DNA of 64,000 nt from Acytostelium subglobosum LB1. Its lineage: Eukaryota > Evosea > Eumycetozoa > Acytosteliales > Acytosteliaceae. Location of the stretch: assembly GCF_000787575.1 (NCBI RefSeq), contig NW_012236509.1, forward strand, positions 64,001 to 128,000. The letters are read 5' to 3'. The position numbers were made by a program, and so were the translations under genes. The notes under the pieces are model-generated. The model was not told the DNA's origin, did no database searches, and worked only from the letters and a program-made list of their open reading frames with translations. Positions 58,311-64,000 of the stretch are shown piece by piece. Numbering within the stretch: the first letter of the stretch is position 1; each line of letters opens with the position of its first letter.

Positions 58311-60119
58311 TCAACCATACGTCTCGTTTATTTGGAAGTCGTCATCATTCTCACATGAATAGAAGATGTCTTGTCCTCCAACAAGAGACTCATTGAGTAT
58401 TCTGCCCAGTTGCACGTCAATCTCTTGAGTTTTACACCCGATGTAGGTGGAAGTGTTGCACCAACATACAGTATTTGATCGAGCAAACATCATTTGATAG
58501 TAGTATTTAACTGAGGCATATTGATCAACTGGAGATAATGTCGTAGTATGATTGACCAACTTGTAATACTTGAATCGATTGGTAAGGTTGTTTTTAACAA
58601 TATTGTTAACATTGTCACGGTGATAATGTCTTTCTAAAATGATCGTAGTATTATTGGTATGTTGTAATCCTGTTGTCGATGTAGGCGTTGCAAACTCAAC
58701 TTGATGGTGAGGATGTTGATCATAGCCATCTTCCAGTACTTTGATCACCTCGTCATATTGTGAGTGATGATCATTGTGTGATGGGTTCAATTTGAGTGTA
58801 AGAGTCTCGAGATGACCAGCAGCGAGATACTGTTGCCATGCACACATAGCTGGTAACAACTCGTTGTAATCTACATAGTCCGATCGAAACTCCATTGTAA
58901 GATTGTTCAATGAGACAACATCAATGAGTAGTGTTGGAAGCATCTTGATGGTGACATAGCATGATGAATGGCCCCATTGATAGAACATGAGATGTAGTGA
59001 GCTGAGATGATATGTCCATGGAGGTGACTTGAGTGAATGATCGCGAATGGTGCGCACAGTGTAATAGATATTCTTATCACGTCTTGATGAGAGTACTAGT
59101 GACTTGATGGTCAAAGGTGCAAAGACAATGTCAGACTCATTTGTCTCTATCTGAAGATGTTGTAATCTTGGTAACTTGTTGGCAATCACTTCAACTTGAG
59201 ATCGATCACGTATGAATCCAATGGTTAATGACTCCAGAGTACTGCCTCCACTACTCAATAGATAATCGATCAATGATTGTTTGTAATCATTATCTCCTGT
59301 TCGATTACTTGGCCACAACTCCAATAATCTAAGTCTTGTATGTTTGAGTGATTCAAAGAACTGGCTTGGATCATTCAATGTGTAGTTGACTGAGCCATAG
59401 TTCCTCATCCTACTTCCAAGTATGAGAGTGTCCAGTCCCTTGAGAAGATCGACATCGCATGCTAGACTGGGCCAAGCAGGACCCTTCACAACCAGATGTT
59501 TGAGTTGAGGCAGCATGTCATGCGTGATGGGCATGCCGTCATCGAGTGGCATACGACTTGTCTGTAGACAGAGAGTCAACGACTCTAGCGATCTCCTCAC
59601 TGCCACTGGCATCGCCTCTATATCACTAAGGAATGATGATGCATCGAATGGTCTGAGGTATATTGCTTTGATTGACCTGAGACTTGAGTGTTCCACGTCA
59701 AAGTGATCGCGTAGTAGCACGACGGGGAGCGTGTACATGCATACCAACTCATGTAGTTGACCAAAGAATAGTTTACTGTTTGCAATCAATACATCATAGT
59801 TATGTCTATTATGATGATCAACATAATAATCATCATCTTTAAGATGTATCCTATTGATTGTCTTTAATAAACAATGAGATGAATTTATATGTTTGATTAT
59901 ATCTAATGTATCTGTTGTTGTATTAATATTATTTAAATAATTATCATTCAATTCATAATCATATTGTAATATAATAGTATTAACATGATGTTTAGATATT
60001 ATAATAAAGAATTGTTTACAAACTAATGATAAATCTATCTTTGCTCCTATAGATCTAGTTTGATCATTCCAAGCAAATTCAATAATTCTACTTATAACTT
60101 GTGGATGTCTATCAATCAT
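58311..60119 (-). CDS. F-box-like / leucine-rich protein
   Basis: Single exon, 602 aa. The N-terminus HPQVISRIIEFAWNDQTRSI then KIDLSLVCKQFFIIISKHH matches the dictyostelid F-box-like start. Residues about 60-500 hold irregular leucine-rich segments (SLTLCLQTSRMPLDDG; LKHLVVKGPAWPSLA; LRLLELWPSNRTGD; LQHLQIETNE; LTLKLNPSHND). It may be a substrate adaptor of SCF ubiquitin ligases, as with the FNIP genes nearby. It is the third or fourth F-box-like gene in the 14-60 kb interval. No signal peptide or membrane helix. Confidence 0.8.
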   Translation of the reverse strand: MIDRHPQVISRIIEFAWNDQTRSIGAKIDLSLVCKQFFIIISKHHVNTIILQYDYELNDNYLNNINTTTDTLDIIKHINSSHCLLKTINRIHLKDDDYYVDHHNRHNYDVLIANSKLFFGQLHELVCMYTLPVVLLRDHFDVEHSSLRSIKAIYLRPFDASSFLSDIEAMPVAVRRSLESLTLCLQTSRMPLDDGMPITHDMLPQLKHLVVKGPAWPSLACDVDLLKGLDTLILGSRMRNYGSVNYTLNDPSQFFESLKHTRLRLLELWPSNRTGDNDYKQSLIDYLLSSGGSTLESLTIGFIRDRSQVEVIANKLPRLQHLQIETNESDIVFAPLTIKSLVLSSRRDKNIYYTVRTIRDHSLKSPPWTYHLSSLHLMFYQWGHSSCYVTIKMLPTLLIDVVSLNNLTMEFRSDYVDYNELLPAMCAWQQYLAAGHLETLTLKLNPSHNDHHSQYDEVIKVLEDGYDQHPHHQVEFATPTSTTGLQHTNNTTIILERHYHRDNVNNIVKNNLTNRFKYYKLVNHTTTLSPVDQYASVKYYYQMMFARSNTVCWCNTSTYIGCKTQEIDVQLGRILNESLVGGQDIFYSCENDDDFQINETYG

Positions 60120-60478
60120 ATTTGTTATTATTATTATTATTTGTTGTTATTATTTGTTACTATTGTTATTTTATGACAGATAATGATTATTTATAAATTG
60201 ATCGTCAAAATAAAGACTGGAAAGGACTTGGAGTAGACCCGAACTTGATCAAAATTCAAAACCCAAGGTAGGGGTTCGGACCAAAACAGCCAAAAATCTT
60301 CATAATCAGATATCTGAATGGTAGTTGGTGGGTGTGTTCAGTGTTGTAGAGGGTGGGTGGTGTGATTGGAAAGGCATGAATGAATGAATGAATGAGTGAA
60401 TTGAGAGATACATGTATCTCATTGTTGTTTAATATTCATACAGATAGATAGTATACATATATATAATAGATATTAAAG
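60120..60478. promoter_or_regulatory. divergent promoter region
   Basis: 359 nt between divergent start codons. ATT-rich at the F-box side, TGAATGAATGA at about 60376-60392, and TACATATATATAATAG just before the CH-ankyrin ATG. No gene seen. Confidence 0.5.
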
Positions 60479-63112
60479 ATGAGTATGAGTAGGCCTAGTA
60501 GACCTACTTCTAATAAGAAGCCGACTTCTAGTAAATCTTTGACGATTACTAGGTCGGACTTCCACACTTATGAGATGCAGAGTAGGTCAGCAGAATGTAG
60601 AAGATGGGTCGAACAAGTATTAGGTGAAGAAATCGATAAAGATCTACACGTCGCACTCAAAGATGGTATAATCCTATGTCGTCTCGCCAATGCCATGTTC
60701 CCAAACATCATCCCACGATACAACAAGAGTGCAACATCAGTAACATTCAAACTGATAGAGAATATCAACTCGTATGTATCATCTAGTTTGGATTGATTGA
60801 TTGATTGAATGGATGGATGTACTGACCCATAATAAACATTGAATAGGTTTATAACATTCTCCAAGAAGTTGGGCATTAATAGTAATATGATCTTTGTCGA
60901 GACGGACTTGTGCGAGAATAAGAATATGCCAAAGGTTATATCTACATTGAGTACGATTGCTGGTATAGTGGTACAGAGAGGCTTCCCAATCAAATGGCCA
61001 TCAATAGACGATATTGAAGAAGAGGAGGAGCAGCAGAATGGCAACGGCGCATCAAAGATCACACCACACGCCACTCCAATCCAATGGGACAACTCATTCA
61101 TTTATACAGAGTCGCCATCGGCTTTGGCCGCCGGTGCCAAGGCTGGATCAAATGGACGATCGACCAATCCTACGCCACCCGTTGTGGTGCCAGGCGCCGT
61201 CGCCAAACCATTCGGCTCGAGCATTGGCAGCAACAATGGCAGTGTCAACAGTCCATACCGTTCAAACTCACTCAATGCGTCCAACATCAACAACAACACC
61301 TCTGGTCTCAAGCCATCCATCCTGCCCGGCTCCAACTTCTACGGCTCCTACCTCTCCAAGGGCAGCTCCCTTTCCAAGCAAACAGGTCATTCAATTGCAC
61401 AATCATCTTCGTCGTCATCACAGTCACCTCCTGAATCAACAACACCATCATCATCATCAACATCAACAAACAAAGCGACAACACCAACATCCCCTGTATT
61501 AACATCTCCAACTCCAACTCCATCAACTCCAACTCCAACTCCAACAGCAACACCAATTCTTATCACATCGAGGACACCAATCACAACAAACATTACTCGA
61601 AACACAACTCCAACGCCAGCCCCGGCGCCAACACCTGCGCCAGCACCAGTACAAGCACCAGCACCAACACCAGCACCAGCACCAGTGGATACTAAATGTA
61701 GAGAACACACTACAGTTGATATGAAGGACTTGCCAAAGGGCACGACAGCCCTTCATGTGGCAGCTGGAGATGGACATGTAAAGTGTGTAAAGGTATTGCT
61801 GAAAGAGGAGCCAAGATCGATTAATGCCGCAACGATATTCGGCCGCACACCTCTTCATGAAGCCGCAACAAAGGCAAGGAGCGAGGTCATTCCAATTCTG
61901 ATCGAGGCCGGCGCACAGATCAACACCACCGACAAGGACGGCAACACACCACTACACTTGGCATTGCTGAGGAATGACTTCGGATCAGTCGACGAGCTGC
62001 TAAAGCACAACGCCGACGCCAACGCCATCAACAAGGACGGATCAACACCCATCATGATGGTGTCACTCAACGGCGATGAGCGAATCGTCGACCTACTACT
62101 GGCCGCGGGCGCCGACGTGCGCTCCTCTAACAAGAAGGGCAACACCGCCCTGCACTACGCATCACTGCGTGGACACAACAAAGTGGTCGAGCGTCTGCTT
62201 GAGGCCGGTAGCGATGTGAACGCCGTCAATGCCGACGGCTCAACCTCGCTGCACGTGGCTGCCGAGGAGAATCACACTGGCATCGTCGAGTCGCTTACAA
62301 ACAGTGGCGCCAGCGTGGATACACAGCGATTGGATGGCTGGACGCCGCTGTACACCGCAGCGTACAAGGGCAACGTGGCCACAGTCAAGTCACTACTGGT
62401 CAGGCGTGCACAGGTCGACACAATCAATCATGATGGCTGGGCGCCCCTACACGCCGCCTCATCCGAAGGCCACACCGAGGTGGCCGAGGTGTTGATCGCG
62501 AATGGCGCCAATGTCAACCTCCAGGACTCACAGGGAACCACCGCACTGTACCATTGCTGCTCGTCGGGCAGTCTCGAAGTTACCAAGCTGCTCATTGCCA
62601 GCGGGGCCGACCCCGAGCTCTCGAAGCCTGGCGGCTGGAAGCCCATCCACATCGCCTGCTACAACGAGAATGACCTTGTGACACAGTATCTCATCCAGCA
62701 TGGAGTGGACTTGGACGCGACCAACGATGAGATCAAGGGCTATGCACCCATCCACATTCTCATCTCCACCGAGGAGCCACATCTACAACTGATCGAGCTG
62801 TTGCTGCGCAAGGGCATCGATGTCAACAAGAAGAATGTCAATGGCAGCACACCGCTACATCTGGCCGTGTTCTGGAATCACTTTAGTGTGCTGGAGCTAC
62901 TGCTGCGATTCAATGCATCACTTACCGAACGTAACAACAAGGGACGTACACCAATAAGTCTGGCCTGTCACTATGGCAACGAGCCAATCGCCAAGCATCT
63001 CGCCGACAAGATGTCCATCGATCACAAGAAGCTCAAGATAAAGAACAACAAACAAAAGATATTGGATATGGAGACTCCAAGTGCTCCACCCATTCCAGAT
63101 CAGCAGCTGTAG
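60479..63112 (+). CDS. calponin-homology plus ankyrin-repeat protein
   Basis: Two exons, 60479-60771 and 60847-63112; 852 aa. A CH domain at about residues 35-160 (AECRRWVEQVLGEEIDKDLH; LKDGIILCRLANAMFP; FKLIENINSFITFSKKLGI), single and of the calponin/type 3 kind. Low-complexity Ser, Thr-Pro and Pro-Ala linkers run to about residue 400. Then 13 ankyrin repeats follow (TALHVAAGDGHVKCVKVLL; RTPLHEAATKARSEVIPILI; and so on) to about residue 820. It probably links actin or microtubule structures to other proteins as a scaffold. There is no catalytic domain. The ankyrin part is more GC-rich than the linker. The intron carries TTGATTGATTGATTGA soon after the donor. Confidence 0.9.
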
Positions 63113-63492
63113 GACTTGGACATGGACAAAGCCCCTGCCAAGGACCCTGCCAAGGACTCGTTTCCAAGGAGCAACAATCACAACTAATTGTGGATGTAAT
63201 AACATACAAACTAATACAACTTAATAATAACCATGGATGGTTGGCTGGCTGGCGTGATGATGCCAGTCTGCCCTCATTCCAAACTCCAAGTGCACATCAC
63301 CTCATCAGAGTGAGTCGAGGAAGAATGTTAGAAAACTTGCGAAATTGATCAACTTCACACATTTCTTTCATCCATTGATGTTGTTGTTCATTCGTCTGCT
63401 CATTCATTTGTTACTTATATATATAATACTACTACTTGTGTGTATTACTCGATTATAGATACATATATATAGAGATAAATAGAGATATAGTC
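63113..63492. other. intergenic spacer
   Basis: The start (63120-63185) is GC-richer with AAGGACCCTGCC repeats just after the stop and may be recently lost coding sequence of the ankyrin gene. The rest is AT-rich promoter with TATATATA near 63416. Confidence 0.45.
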
Positions 63493-64000
63493 ATGGCTAA
63501 CGAAAAGACATCAAAGAAAGAAAAGGATAAGAAGGCTACACATGCCGCATCACAGGATAACTTCAAGGGTGAAGAGGTCCTACAGGGTATCGTACTTGGT
63601 GACAGCTTCGACAGACGTTTCGCACCAATCACATTAGAGAGACCAAGGGTAAGGTTGATTGAATGATCGATTCTCAACTACACTCACTCATTCATTCAAT
63701 CAATCAATCAATCAATCATAGACATTGCTACCTTTGGTAAATATACCATTGTTGGATTATACATTGGAGTTACTTGCATCATCAGGTGTACAGGAGATAT
63801 ATGTATTGTGTTGTGCACATGCCGATCAGATAAAGACTTACTTGGACAACTCGAGATGGTCTCATTTGCCTGGTGTTCAAGTGAGGACTGTGTTTGCACT
63901 TGGTTCAAAGTCCACAGGTGATGCACTACGCTTCATCTACTCGCTCAACATCATTCAATCTGACTTTGTACTCATCAGTGGCGACGTCATCTCCAACATG
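63493..64000 (+). CDS. eif2b5: eIF2B epsilon subunit (partial, runs off window)
   Basis: Exon 1 63493-63648 and exon 2 63722 to the window end. After a Lys-rich start, LQGIVLGDSFDRRFAPITLE then RPRTLLPLVNIPLLDYTLEL gives the nucleotidyltransferase-like N-terminus of eIF2B-epsilon, followed by LASSGVQEIYVLCCAHADQI and SDFVLISGDVISN. This is the catalytic subunit of the guanine nucleotide exchange factor that recharges eIF2 with GTP in translation initiation. The C-terminal catalytic HEAT (W2) domain would lie beyond the window. The intron has complementary TTGATTGAATGA and TCATTCAATCAA arms near its ends. Confidence 0.92.
63649..63721 (+). repeat. intron with complementary TTGA/TCAA arms
   Basis: TTGATTGAATGA begins five or six bases after the donor and pairs perfectly with TCATTCAATCAA upstream of the acceptor CATAG. 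Confidence 0.8.

Overview
The window looks like nuclear DNA of a dictyostelid social amoeba (Dictyostelia). The evidence is two FNIP-repeat F-box proteins, a comC-like IPT/EGF adhesion protein, Gln/Asn homopolymers, dense genes with short GT-AG introns (about 60-135 nt, often with a CTAAC branch point), AT-rich spacers, and clear eukaryotic housekeeping genes (vps16, Rpe, eIF2B-epsilon, sestrin, kinesin-13, a Bub1/BubR1 protein). Coding GC is higher than in D. discoideum, so a moderately GC-rich lineage such as an Acytostelium-like species is possible; that is only a guess. No CRISPR array, operon, retroelement or virus-like element was seen.

Layout. 0.5-2 kb: a broken unknown gene and an unknown small gene. 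2.3-5.3 kb: kinesin-13 with an N-terminal SAM-like domain. 5.7-8.6 kb: a secreted CAP-papain fusion protease with no propeptide, head-to-head with a membrane-anchored orphan I29 propeptide protein. 9-22 kb: two GH47 alpha-mannosidases flanking a two-domain glycosyltransferase, an FNIP protein and an intronless secreted flavin amine oxidase. 22.5-25.6 kb: a C45/acid-ceramidase-like hydrolase and a Pro/Ala-rich protein followed by a strong hairpin. 25.9-29.5 kb: a Bub1/BubR1 (MadBub) protein with an expanded ABBA-motif array and a degenerate kinase domain. 29.8-30.6 kb: ribulose-phosphate 3-epimerase with a 5-nt microexon. 31-34 kb: a SNAP-25-type SNARE and sestrin. 34.8 kb: tRNA-Ile(AAU). 35-37 kb: a membrane-anchored protein of about 59 consecutive 7-residue repeats. 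37.6-45.7 kb: TTC39-like, Vps16 and a GSK3-like kinase. 45.8-60 kb: FNIP protein, comC-like protein, a large unknown protein and an F-box-like protein. 60.5-64 kb: a CH-ankyrin protein and the start of eIF2B-epsilon.

Exon models were built by eye and tested by frame. Each multi-exon model given here closes to a whole number of codons with GT-AG borders, apart from the breaks noted in the text. Several genes carry one-base frame problems (an N in the kinesin gene, two +1 shifts in an FNIP gene, one break at 25274). These may be assembly errors or early decay.

The strongest candidates for new biology are the split protease/propeptide pair (5.7-8.6 kb), the proline-heptad membrane protein (35-37 kb), the ABBA array of the MadBub protein, and the 5-nt microexon in rpe. 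Many introns also carry TTGA or TCAA tetranucleotide arrays, in two cases as perfectly complementary arms next to the two splice sites.
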